Assembly: GCA_029959195.1 (NCBI GenBank)
Contig: CP114118.1
Location: 2,561,001-2,625,000 of the forward strand
DNA: 64,000 bases
Reading direction: 5' to 3'
Source of the DNA: Dictyophora rubrovolvata
Taxonomy: Eukaryota > Basidiomycota > Agaricomycetes > Phallales > Phallaceae
In this document: one piece after another, positions 46,160-57,357 of the stretch
How positions within the stretch are numbered: the stretch's first letter is position 1
Layout of the letters: every line of letters begins with the position of its first letter
Notes under the pieces: model-generated
The model's database searches: none
What the model saw: only the letters and a program-made list of their open reading frames with translations
Told to the model about the DNA's origin: nothing
Translations under genes and position numbers: made by a program

Positions 46160-47731
46160 ATGTCTGACATAGAGATTGTGCTCCAAACTCTTCTTGATAA
46201 CGCGGTCAGAGAAGGCGTATCACCTGGTCTACAGTGTGTTGCATTTCACAAAGATCAAGTCATTTTCAATGGTGTATCCGGGTTTGCTTCTATACCGTCC
46301 CAAAGCAACCCGACCGGAAAACCAATGACAAAGTCGACGATTCTCTGGCTCGCAAGTTGTACAAAGCTCATCATTTCACTTCTTGCCCTACACGTTTTGG
46401 ATAAAGGATTGGTTGATGGGATTTCGCTGGATGATTTGGACAATCCCGATGCGTTAGCCAAGGTTGTCCCCGAATTCGCGCCTGGATCAGGTTCGTTGGT
46501 TACGAAAATTATCGAGGGTTTCGAGGATGATTTAAGCCTTGATGGCAAGAAAATCATGAAGCTTAGAGATGCGAAGAACAGAGTTACTCTTCGACATCTA
46601 ATGACTCATTCCTCGGGCATGGGCTATCCCGGCACCGATCCCCTTCTATGGGAATTGGTAAGTCAGCTATAGGACATATCTCATGTCGGAGCCAATTACG
46701 CATCAACTTAGGTGTTTCCCGCGGATGGCAGTATGCCACATTTCGGACGACATTTCAATGGTCAAATACGTGATCTCAGTTTGCCGCTTGTATTCGAACC
46801 GGGAACAGGATATTGGTAGGTTCATACATTACGTCGAACTAGGGGTGGAGTTTTATCATATCCTCTAGCTACGGTTTTGCTACAGACTGGCTTGCGCAAT
46901 TTGTCATACGAGGGACAGGAAAACATCTGAGACAGCTTCTAAAGGAAATTATAACCGAGCCGCTCCAAATTCCAGCTTCAGAAATAGATTTCTGGCTATC
47001 CCCCGAACTACTGGTTAATAAAGCTGATCTGCATTTTTACGATGATGAGTCAGCTTATAAATTCAAAACGTTTAAAGTCGACACCTATTCTGCCGAAGAT
47101 GGACCCGGAGAAGGCATGGCTTACATCGCAGAAGCAGGGTTGAATGCAAGTTTACAAGCGTATGCCAAGATTTTACAGGCCGTCGCGACTAAAGATCCAA
47201 AGATAATGAGTCCTCCCGCATGGGAACTTGCTTTCAAGGACGATTTTGGACCTAGAGGTGTCAAGGTAACGCGACCGGATATTAACTCCCTGAATCACAA
47301 GACTATCCTCGAGCAGGTATCAATTTTTTCTTAGTGGAGTGATATAACTGAATTATATGGTATAGCGTTTATGAGTTCAGCAAAACGAATTCAGAGAACG
47401 GAACCGGAATGAATTTGTTACAGTGTAAAGTGTCTCTTGTCCCGGTGAGCAATAACTTTGTTGGATGTTTACATCTGGAAATAAATCCCCATTTCAGACA
47501 ATATCTGGTCGCCTAGCTGGTTCATTTGGCTGGGGAGGAATGCCAAATATCTATTATTTCGTAGATCCTACTACGGGCGTCGGATCAATACTTGGTGCAC
47601 AATTAACACCTTTCTTTGACCCCAAGATGGTCGAGCTTCGAGACGAAATTGAGGGCATAATTTGTAGAACGCTAACTGATCTTCATCCCGGATATAGTTT
47701 ATGTGTAACTAAATTTCATGAAGAAAATTGA
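46160..47731 (+). CDS. Beta-lactamase-fold serine hydrolase (class C / transesterase type), copy A
   Basis: Five exons (46160-46657, 46712-46815, 46869-47312, 47366-47444, 47498-47731) give 452 residues. The nucleophile motif SxxK is present as SCTK in LWLASCTKLI. MTHSSGMGY, FEPGTGY-YG-ATDWLAQF (with the likely catalytic Tyr) and a late GSFGWGG block complete the fold. There is no signal peptide, so it is probably a cytosolic esterase or transesterase and not a drug-resistance enzyme. The exon 3 donor reads GA|GCAGGT, a GC donor where copy B has GA|GTAAGA. The C-terminus is 16 residues longer than in copy B. Confidence 0.9.
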
Positions 47732-47844
47732 GTTGAATTATTAAATATATATAACTCCCATACAAGTTCTAAATAAGCAAATAGCTTTTTTACACATATG
47801 CAGCTCGACAACGCAATAAACCCCCAGCTTGATTGACCACCTTT

Positions 47845-49639
47845 TCAATCACTCTTCTTTGGGTCTCCTGACCCATTCAGATTTCTGGCTCCGCTCGTGT
47901 TCCTAGAATGCGTTGGAGAAGGGGGAACAGAAGGCCGGGAGGGTACGTTAGGTGAAGGGGGCTGAAAACCATTTAGAGTAGCAGGTGTGCTAGCGAAATA
48001 TGGTGAAGGAGGCACGCTGTAAGGAGATGGCGGTGCATATCCTGCAGAGAGTATAGGGCTGTTTGCCATACTCCCATAATAATTTCCGAATGGGGGCGCT
48101 GATTGCGGAAATGTTGCGCTGACGGGTGTAGTTCCGTATGGTGTTCCGTATGGTGAAGACGCCCCTGCGTTTGGACGAGAGCGTAGGTCACCGGCTCCCC
48201 AACGTTTTTTGACGCCCGTCGCCTCGGCTGCGACTATGCCTTGAGTCTTGTCCGGTCCTGCAACGACTTCAATGACTTTTCCTCCAACTTTGATGGACCA
48301 TCCTGTGCAGACCCATACTCCTCCGATGACGCCCACACATCTATATTAGATTAGCCTATTGATCCAACAGATTTACGTGGCATTTTTACCTTATCAATAG
48401 CTGAATGAGTGTCGTAGTGCGTTGATGTATGCTTAAAGTAAGGGGCTCGAGGTCGAATTTGAAGAAAATGCCAGGGGACCCCTTGTTATGTTCTAAAACA
48501 CGCTCATAGTGGGTAACGCTGTATTGATGGGTATTTAGCGGTTTTTGTCGAGGTGCGATATAAGTGGTTGGAACGACGGTCAAGAAGTATTGGTATGCCA
48601 TAAAGTCTGGTAAAGTCGTTAGTTTTGTACATATGTACATGCATTTAAAAGATGTTGCCCACGTTCTTCAGTAACCTCAAATGAATAATCAAGTGGCTGG
48701 GTGATATCGGGGAAATAGGGACCGAACGAAAACTCGGTGATGACGTGCGACATATTCATTACTACAGGTTCGCTTTAGTAACACCATTGAATACAGTAAG
48801 TACTGTCAACGACTCACAACTATGATCCGTATGTGTATGGCTTGCATAACCATGTCCCAGAGTAGTGATATGGAGATTTGCTAATGGACATTGTCAACTA
48901 GGGATGTCACTGAAGGAACAACAGAGCCTACCGTTAACTTTCTTAACTTCTAAACTTCCATATATTCGACAAGCAGCTCCATCTGGCTGATAGTTGACAG
49001 TAGGCTTGAATTGTGGTTTTGATGATCTCATAAAGTCAAAGAGTCCTCTTGAACGCCGTGACATGGCAACGGCTTGCCGAGCTGACAACATGGAGGAGTA
49101 TTGCCTGTCTAATGCTTAATCGATGCGAAAAATCGATTCAAGGTTAAGAAACACACTTTAATTGCGTAGCTTGTCCCGTGTCAAAAGAAACCTGTCATAA
49201 CCCAGTCAGCATCCCAATATAGGAAAAAACGGGTCGCCAGAATGACACATACCCCATCTCGTTTGAAGCCATCACTAAGGTGAAGTCGATCACCGACGGC
49301 ATCTCGGAGATCTACACTCAAGACTGAAGTAGTATGAGGTATCAGCGATACGAAAAGACGATTGCTCAAATGCCACGTACACCGGCATGGGGTATTCACC
49401 ACTAGATCAACATTGATGTTCATAAAGCTTTCTCCGTCCTTATCGACATTAAATTCGTAATCTGGCCATCCCCAAATATACTCTGCAATGTCATTTACGA
49501 CCAGAAAGAGCGAGACAAGGACGACGAAGACCGTGATAAAGCCTCCACCTCTCGAACGAGTCTTGTACGTCGACGGAAGTTTTGGAAAAGCGTCGAATTG
49601 ACGCATGGCCTCTGGTCTAATAACTTTCAGTTCACCCAT
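47845..49639 (-). CDS. ERV41: ER-Golgi vesicle protein Erv41
   Basis: Eight exons (49639-49381, 49323-49253, 49191-49157, 49104-48932, 48880-48818, 48761-48663, 48606-48390, 48340-47845) give 470 residues. The short cytosolic N-terminus (FPKLPSTYKTRSRGG) leads into helix 1 (FITVFVVLVSLFLVVND). The lumenal domain has LSVDLRDAVGDRLHLSDGF, QPDGAACRIYGSLEVKKV, LGHGYASHTHTDHS and FSFGPYFPDITQPLDYSFE. Helix 2 is LLIRCVGVIGGVWVCTGW. The cytosolic tail is unusually long and Pro/Ser/Tyr-rich. With Erv46 this protein cycles in COPII/COPI vesicles and retrieves ER proteins. The RING gene starts divergently 218 bp away. Confidence 0.95.
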
Positions 49640-49856
49640 TGCGAAAGCAGCAAGAGAAGCGGGAAAGTATCAATAAACAGGACGTACCTTCCACGTTGAC
49701 GATTATGCCTTTTAGTAGTTCGCTACGAATTTGCCAGCAGGTGACCCAACGTGACTTGATTACCTCAGCAGCTATTTCCCCCTTCTCCGGAGAAAAGCTT
49801 CCAGGCTGGCCTATTGCATTTGAAGCCACGTCAACGTCGATGAGAAAAAGAGCGCA

Positions 49857-50574
49857 ATGAGTAACTCGACTGCGGACCTGCAAGATTCTCCCACAAGCCA
49901 TCCACCCGATGTTTGCACGAATTCTCCGGCTCTGTCAGCGTCGTCACTCTCCGGCTCCAGTCCTATGGCTGGTTCTCACAGACAAAATAGCGACACAAAT
50001 CGAAATGAGACGGTAGAAGTAATTTCAATCAAAGAAACGCCTCCGCCATCATCACCACCATTACAGCCCCAAGTGGAGGCGGACCCACCAACGGCGGCGA
50101 AGATCGAGGACGACAATGACAATGATGATGTCGTAATGATTATACCGGACGAAGAAATTCCACCCGCACGCAGGGACAAAGGAAAAGGGAAGGCGGTAGA
50201 AGAAACTGAACCCGCGGCAATTGACGTTAGCAGTCATAGCCTTCTAACTCTCCCAGAAAACCTCCTCTCTTCGTACTCTTGTCCGATCTGTTTCTCCACA
50301 GTAACAAACGCGTGTCTTACTCCATGCGGTCATGTTCTTTGTGGACTTTGTTTGTTTTCGGCCGTTAGGAGTGGAATAAAACGTGGGTTAGATTTAGGTA
50401 TTCCACTTGGACGCGAAGGAACTACGCCAAGGTATGATTGATCTAACGTCGTGGAGTCATCTTTTCCTAAACTGTCCTTTTAGATGTCCGGTTTGTCGAG
50501 CACATTTGAAAGGTTGGGATGGGAAAGGAGCAGGTGTTATACCTCTCAAAATACGAACAATCACTGCATTATAA
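49857..50574 (+). CDS. RING-finger protein, possible SUMO-targeted or nuclear E3 ligase
   Basis: Two exons (49857-50431, 50484-50574) give 221 residues. The first 120 residues are Ser/Pro-rich with acidic, hydrophobic stretches (VEVISIKE, DDVVMIIPDEE) that resemble SUMO-interacting motifs. The C-terminal C3HC4 RING is CPIC...CLTPCGHVLCGLC...CPVCRAHLKGW, with a spacer of about 20 residues before the last pair. The layout recalls Slx8/RNF4-type ligases, but that assignment is an inference. It shares a short divergent promoter with ERV41. Confidence 0.82.
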
Positions 50575-50716
50575 CATTTCATGCATTCCAAATTCTCATA
50601 TTCAATATCCTTTCACTGAACATGTAATCTGTGTATTATTTACATTGTAACCCAGCTATATCCACCTGCTAGAAAAATACAGAACCAGTATAAACTAAAG
50701 AGGTTGCGCCGCACTA

Positions 50717-52113
50717 TCACTTTGTTGGACGCATCCGCTTTGGAGGTCTTTCGGGCGGTGTGATTGAAGGACCACTACTAGTAGTGTCAGTCGACTCTGA
50801 CTCAAAAGAGTGATTTGTGGGGGTATCTAGCGATGGTTCCCTAAACTCTGGTATATTTGTTTCCTCCGATGCCTGCCTTTTGGAAGTCGAAGCTGATGCC
50901 GTTGAACTTGAAGAGACGAATTGTTCAGCTGACAGTTGAGAGGAGCCCGTGGATACGAATTTCATCTGGTTACTCCGCAGAAGATCCAATAATAATCGAT
51001 TTTCTTTGACTGAATTGTTTGACGGATTGCGGGTTTTCAGGGCGGTCGGCCAGCCAACTAAATGGACACCGTAGAGTTCTTCCAGAGCAGCAGGTTTAGT
51101 CCAACGCATTTCAGCGGACGGATTACCGCTGGCAGCACTAAAAACAGAGTCAATATTTGACTTAATGAGCATGTGTAAGACTTACCGAAGTGCTTGTCTC
51201 ACTGCAGCATTTAATTCGGTCTTGACGTCTCCGCTTCTCAAACTGACTGTTGAAGGGGACTTTGAATTTGTAGGTGTGCTATCTGGTATATTGACGAAAG
51301 ATTCCACATCATCGCTGGTAGGAATTTTTGGCTGTTCTTCTTGATAGCGCATCTGGGATTTCAAGCGGAAAGCCCGTGCACCGTTGACACCGCCTCCTTT
51401 AAGGCTCATCCAGAATTCTTTTCCCACTTCGGTACCTCCAATCCAACTGGCTTCCGGCATAGCATTTTTTGACTGATTTTGAGTAGTGTGGGGGGAAACA
51501 ACAAGAAGTAAGGAATCTAATCCTGTGGCGCTGTACATTGATTGCAGAACATTGCTCAGTCGAGTTAACGTCGATTTTACTGTGTAAAGGCTGGTAATGG
51601 GTTCTTTGACGATGATCAGATTGAATTGTTTTGAACAAATCAATTACTTTACTTTTTTCATTAGGTAACGACGTTTCACTCATAGGTGGGAAAGTCAAAT
51701 CCAGGGACAGCATATATTTCGCATGTGGTATCGCAACTAATTTTCGTATCTAGGAAAATTCCTATCAATCTAGAAAAAAAACACTTTCCAACAAAGTAAA
51801 CCACCTCATCCAAAGGAACCTGCTCTCTATTCGCAAAGTTCTCAATATCTTTAAGTTGCCCCTCGATAAAACTCTCTAACCGTTCCATAAATAAGCCATC
51901 TGCGCCCCATTTACTTTTCGAAATGGAATGTGAGCTGGCGTCATCAAATAAAAAAGAAAACGCGGTGTCGGTCAAAAATTGCAATTCATTATCTTGAGAG
52001 GAATTCGATTCAGAGAAATGTGATTCGCTCATTCGAGCTATCCGTGGAGGTAAATTACGATCAAGATGATGGTGGTTGGGAGTACAAAGGAACCAGACTG
52101 TGACAAGCGCCAT
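50717..52113 (-). CDS. Conserved-looking protein of unknown function
   Basis: Four exons (52113-51802, 51749-51653, 51579-51186, 51137-50717) join cleanly to 407 residues. Clear, non-repetitive blocks include PLDEVIRKLVAIPHAKYML, LTRLSNVLQSMYSATGLDSL, GTEVGKEFWMSLKGGG, EMRWTKPAALEELYGVHLV and VKENRLLLDLLRS. The tail is Ser/Thr-rich and ends in PPKRMRPTK, a possible nuclear signal. An alternative start exists 27 codons in (MSESHFSES). I do not recognise the family. The gene is divergently placed 377 bp from the Acl4-like gene. Confidence 0.7.
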
Positions 52114-52490
52114 TTTCCCGGTCGCGTTTGATGATTTATGAGCGCTCGTGGAACCAATCTCAAGAACAGTCCAGACGGCATACGGACGAAAGCAGCTTGT
52201 TCAGGGAATTATTGGAAAAAGGATGACGTTCAGTCCAGAAAAAAAGCATTGGAAAATCCAGAAAACACTGGTCAAATCTTGCTGAGAAAATCCTATCTAA
52301 GGGAGTAGCGGTTTTTGTAACTGAAAGACTAAGATAATTAAAGTGGCCTTGAGATTTAAGCCTAACGGTGCGCATTTTACTACGAGGTACCTTTCATTGT
52401 TTTTACCTCTCGATGGTTGGACCTGGACGGCAACTGGACGGCAGAATATCGATTACCAAATGTGCTTACCTAATTGTTCAAAGAGGCCTC

Positions 52491-53865
52491 ATGGGGAGGA
52501 CCAAAGCCAAAAAGCTCCTCCGTAGCTCGACAACAACCCAACGAACAATCGAAGTTTCTCCAACACCAACGAAAGCCGCACCGTCTCCTTCATCTTTATT
52601 TGATAAAACTCTACAACTCGTATCCCAATGCAATTACGATTTAGCTCTAAAATTTCTTCGGCGGATACTGGAACAAGATGCTAATTTCACAAATGCTAGG
52701 GAGCTTTTAGGAGAAGTGCAGCTTGAGTTGGGCGATATTGATGCTGCTAAGCAGGTTTGTAGTGATATCTATTATCCTATGGTTTGAATGTCATAGCTTA
52801 TTCATATCCAAGACGTTCGAATCGCTGTTACCTCCATCACCTTATGCTCCGATCACAAGACCTGCTAATGCACATCTAAATCTTGCCCAGTTGAATCAAG
52901 ACCCTAGACAATGTTTGGAACATTACCAGGCAGCTGTAGATGCTTTGGTGGTTCAACTCAAAGGAAAAGAACAAGACCATGGCGCAGACGCAGACGCAGG
53001 AGGGTTCCATGATGAAGAGGACGATGAAATCAAAATCAAGATTATAGGAGCTCTCGCTGCCATGGTAGAAATCTGGATGTCTGACTTGTGGTACGTGTTT
53101 GGCTCATCAGGCACGAGGATGCACGTATATTTTCTGTTATGCGTAGCTTTGAAGATGAAGCGGAATCATCTTCTGAAAAACTTGCTTCACTGGCTTTAAA
53201 TATCGATCCATCGAGTTACGAAGCTATGCAAACTCTTGCGTCCGTTAGGATGTCACAAAAGCGGCCAGATGAGGCCCGAGAACTCGCTGAGAGAGCATGG
53301 GAACGATGGAAGGACCTTGATCCTGGTAGGAAATATTTTGACATTCCGTATTCAAATAATGAAGTAACCAACGTTATTAGAATCTCCCAAGATGCCTCCG
53401 TTACCTATCCGACTTTCCCTCGTTCGATTATTCCTTGAGCTTTCGTCTTATACCAATGCTCTTACAATTCTGTCTGGGGTACTCTCAATAGATGACCAAG
53501 AGGTGGAAGCGTGGTATTTAGAAGGATGGTGTTTCTATCTCATGGCTGAGAAATCCCGTGAAACAAACGAGCCAGTCGAAGGCCTGTCATATTCTGAGCT
53601 TGCTAGAGATGCCATGGATTGTCTCCAGACATGTCAAATGGTAACGATCCTTCATTCCTATCGAGTTTCGGAACTGACAGGGCTTGGCATGTAGCTTCAT
53701 GAAGCGCAAGGTCACCCAGATGAACAGATCCTGCAACATGCGAAGGAACTAACTGCGGAGTTGTCTGCCACTGGTATACAGCCAACATCAGAGGCACAGG
53801 AACAAGATATAAATGACGATGACGATGCATGGGAAGACGAAGAGGGGGATGTCGAGATGGAATGA
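52491..53865 (+). CDS. ACL4: Acl4-like TPR protein, assembly chaperone of ribosomal protein uL4
   Basis: Five exons (52491-52754, 52813-53090, 53147-53325, 53381-53640, 53695-53865) give 383 residues. TPR helices are visible as YDLALKFLRRILEQD, NARELLGEVQLELGDIDAAKQ, NAHLNLAQL, SYEAMQTLASVRMSQKRPDEA, LVRLFLELSSYTNALTILSG and EVEAWYLEGWCFYLM. The tail is strongly acidic (DINDDDDAWEDEEGDVEME), as in yeast Acl4, which binds the loop of newborn Rpl4 and escorts it to the nucleus. The assignment rests on TPR number, length and the acidic end. Confidence 0.8.
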
Positions 53866-54306
53866 CGCTTTTATTTACCCGTTGCTTATACATATATTAA
53901 AAGTTATAATTTCATCTGTTTGAAACCTAGAGAGAAGAATTCGAAAGATGGGCTACATTGGTATACTATGATATATAACATAAGTGAGAATCATTTAATC
54001 ATCAATAATATTAGGAATCCGGCCGAACATCCACTCTCAGTTCACCGCAACTCTTGCATGTCCAAAACTGTTGTGAAGTATGATCTTCCCGTAATTGAAA
54101 CATATCCAGGTTAAACTGAGGTCTTGGGGAGCAAGCGCTGCACTACAGGGCCATCATTGATCAGAGTACATATATTGCAGGCCCAGGTATCAGTTTTGAC
54201 TCTGCATGAGGTCCCACAGTCGTTGTGGTATTTGCTGTTTCATTTCCTTTGGAACGCGGCTTTGTTTCCCGTTTACAGGAAGACTCAAAGCGGATGGCGA
54301 TCGTTG
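53866..54306. other. Spacer between convergent ACL4 and the dead WLM gene
   Basis: No gene seen; probably 3' UTRs. AT-rich in its first half. Confidence 0.5.
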
Positions 54307-55238
54307 TCATTTTTTGTTCTGCGTCGTAATCGGCGAATCGCTGTCCACGTCAATAACCTCAATTGCATCAGATTCCATTACTTTTGAGGCCTCTTTTCTA
54401 ATCTCATCTCCACGTAACGTACCACAAGATTTTTCGTCTCGTGCACGTCTCCCAGCAGCCTAAACGTTCTTAGACGTACACAGGGAATGATAATCATCGG
54501 ACGTACCTCTGCACTCAATTCACGCAGAGACTTGCCACCCATGTTAGATCTTCCGCCCAACCTTCCCCCACCACTCAAAACCGCGGACATCTGCTTTCGT
54601 TTTTCAGCGGCTTCCAAGGCTTTCTGCTTGGCAACGTGTGGCGAAACACTATGGCTGACCCCTGTACCCAGTCTGCTCCCTTCCGAGAAAAATCCTTCAC
54701 CTGAGAATCCCGGGGCCCTTGATCAATAATATTCCTGTTCCAATTTAGATAAGAATTGATAAAACGTGGCATCGTGTGGACTGTGAACGTTGTGAGTGAG
54801 CTGCACTGGTCGTTAATAAGAAGCATCTCGACCACGGAAAGAGTGAAATACCTCATGCAGCATTGTTCCAGTCAGGTCTTCATCCTCAAAAAAGGTATCA
54901 GGTGCGGAGGCGGGGCGAAGTCGTATCAATATCTTCTGCCCTCTATTTAATTTACATCTGTATAAAGCGCTCAGGAAAAGACAGCCTAGCATAGGTTATT
55001 AATAATATATACTCATTCCTGTCTGAATATTGTCTTCAGAAGCCCCAATTTAAAGAGAGGAAACATACCTAATAGATTATCATTTTGAGGAAAAAGCTCA
55101 GCAAGGACCGGGAGGGTCCAGTTGTGCTTGCGCATAATTGACAAGACTTGCAATCCGTTGAAGAAGTGCGAGAGCTCGATGAACTTTCGGCCTGCTTTTC
55201 AAGCGCGTAAATGACTTTACCAAAGTCGTCGACGACAT
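54307..55238 (-). pseudogene. Disabled WLM-domain (Wss1/SPRTN-like) metalloprotease gene
   Basis: Minus-strand blocks in order are KSFTRLKSRPKVHRALALLQ, MRKHNWTLPVLAELFP, NRGQKILIRLRPASAPDTFF, the zinc site MLHE|LTHNVHSPHD split by an intron, FYQFLSKLEQEYY, GFSGEGFFSEGSRLGTG, then ALEAAEKRKQM and GGGRLGG. The zinc ligands are intact, but two lesions break the frame: a frameshift between IASLV and IMRKHNW (near 55140) and an in-frame TGA (54723-54725) after EQEYY. No splice signal near either can remove them. The C-terminus carries VIDVDSD, a SUMO-interacting-type motif. In yeast Wss1 repairs DNA-protein crosslinks. A sequencing error at both places is possible but less likely. Confidence 0.75.
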
Positions 55239-55564
55239 TTGAGGTGGTATGTGAACCTGGTTGAGTCTGCTATATGCCAACCGGTGGACAAGACGTTGAT
55301 GCCGCGCCGACGCCGGCTCCGTGCCCATGTGTCACGCGTGCACGTCACCCTGGTCACCGGTCACCGCCTAGACAGGAACCTTCAAGTTATACGGCATACC
55401 TAGGATTTGTTGAACGTCGGCTCTGGTGAACAAATGATTCGAATGATTTAAAAACAACAGAGATGGGAGAGTATACATCCTTACTCGGATAATAAATTCT
55501 ATACTAGTGAACCATTCATCCGCCCCTTTTCAGATTATTTAACCTAGTAGCTCGGGCCCCTATC
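55239..55564. other. Spacer before an unknown gene
   Basis: Divergent upstream region; no feature recognised apart from CG-rich GGTCACC repeats near 55350-55365. Confidence 0.45.
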
Positions 55565-56477
55565 ATGTGTAGATTTTTCAGTGACTCGACGCTCAAGCAG
55601 TCCAATTTTATAAGCACTATGACTACAAATTCATCTCGTTTACTGGGGTTTATTCCTTGGAAGTCCACAAAATGTCAAACAAATACGATCGAGGTCAAGT
55701 CTTCCCGAGCCGTGTCTATTGAATGCGCGTCCGATTGCCCCTTCCACGGTTTTACGAAAAAGCTCGACGCCACCAAATCTCAAGTTGAATTCGGAGCACA
55801 TGTCTTAACTCTCGTGAGTATTTGATGACTGGTGGCCGAATTTCACTTCAAACTGAGTGAACCTTCTTGTTTAAGCTCAGACATATTTGGATCGCTTCTT
55901 ACAAACAAAAGATGACACCGTGCATCGTAGAAGCTGTTCGTGAAGCCATTGAAGCCTGTAAACGAACAAAAGCACCCATTGGTCCCGTCGTCGAGTTTTA
56001 TGAGTTTCGGAGGTCTGAGAAAACAGTACCAACCTGGATTACTCTCCATTCGCCGCAATCGGACGACGAATCAAAAGTCAGCATACGACATCTCCTACTT
56101 CAAACATATCTGGACGAGCTTCCTTTACCTCCAGCTATCCGAGATGAATTGTATTCAGCGTGCGCCGACACGGGCTTCAACAACTTTTTTACCCGAATTC
56201 GACTGGCAAGCTTGAAACGACTTCAAGCTCGTTCTAAAATTTTTGCGACACGTACGGAGATTGGATATAGCTTAAGGTTGCCCGTTTATCTTGCAGAAAC
56301 TCTGAAGGTTGAACACACTATGCGCGGTTTTAAGTTGAATTGGTTTGTCCCCGACATGTTACAAAGGTTGCAGTCGGGTCTCGCCGTTGGTATGGAATTC
56401 GTGGCTGAAGGTAATTAAGCTTAGGTTTTATGAATAATACTTATAACTCTCACTATTTCCTTTCAGGTCAAGTCTAG
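55565..56477 (+). CDS. Hypothetical protein, no recognised domain
   Basis: Three exons (55565-55813, 55876-56410, 56467-56477) give 264 residues; a second ATG at 55619 is an alternative start. The protein is globular in composition, with IECASDCPFHGFTKKLDA, a helical segment CIVEAVREAIEACKRTKAPI, and FKLNWFVPDMLQRLQSGLAV. The last exon adds only a few codons. A separate frame at 56481-56726 is not in phase with it under canonical splicing. I cannot assign a function. Confidence 0.6.
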
Positions 56478-57357
56478 GGATTGTATATCCGAACTCAATG
56501 CGGCCAACTTGACCTCGGTCCGCTAGGCTGGGACGTTGTACTATGTACATTGAGGCCTTCTCAAACCAACTTGGAAGGGAATGTCGTAGTATCCTTTAAT
56601 ATGTCTCTTGATGAAAAAAGAAAGGATTTTGGCCGAAGATCGATCGGGCTTGTGCTGCGTTCGGATCACATAGAGACATCGGTTCTCCCAGTCGAAGGAG
56701 ACATGCCCAGGACCCGAGCCCTCTGATTACTCTCCAGTTCCACGGCTGACAAATGGTTCGTTTTTTTGGTTCTATTTTGGTAACAGCGTAATAACCATTT
56801 CTTTCAGTCGTCAATATATTAACAAGGACGGGAGTTGTTATTTGATGATTGACATTGTGATCCCGCCAGTCACCGTAAAACCTCCCCGAAAATTTTGAGA
56901 AGTTTGAATAGTATCATGTGTTTCTTAAACCAGTAAGATAGATATTGTTATTCTTTGGAAAACACGCAAAATTTCAATTTTGACCCCGCACTCATTTTCG
57001 ACCTTGCACCGGACGTTCAAATGTTCACTCGTCTGGTTCGAGTCTAGTAGTAGTGACCAAGTTCTGGAGCGAGTTGAAGTCATGTGACTTGGAGACGCGC
57101 GGAGCCGGGCGGCGGGGAATTATCGGTGATTCGCGGATGCTGATTAGGCGCCTCTGCTCGCCGACATTTGCTATTTGTGCCCAGGTCCGTTGTGACTATG
57201 CTTCGGCCTACAGTAAAACAGTGGGGCCGTTTCAAATATCTACGTGCTATCTCCGAGGGTCAGCTGGATACAGGCTATATAACATTGGATTCATCACTGT
57301 CTCACTTGTCTTTCTCCGAGAGCTATTCCATCCAAACGAAAAAAGGTTCTCGCTGTG
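56478..57357. promoter_or_regulatory. Intergenic and promoter of hydrolase B
   Basis: No gene accepted here. A TATATAA element at 57276-57282 lies about 76 bp before the hydrolase B ATG, the same spacing as in copy A. Confidence 0.6.

Noticed and set aside
56481-56726. Extra exon of the gene at 55565-56477
   Set aside because: Canonical splicing ends the preceding gene at TAG 56475-56477, and this frame has an in-frame stop just upstream; no acceptor gives a consistent phase.
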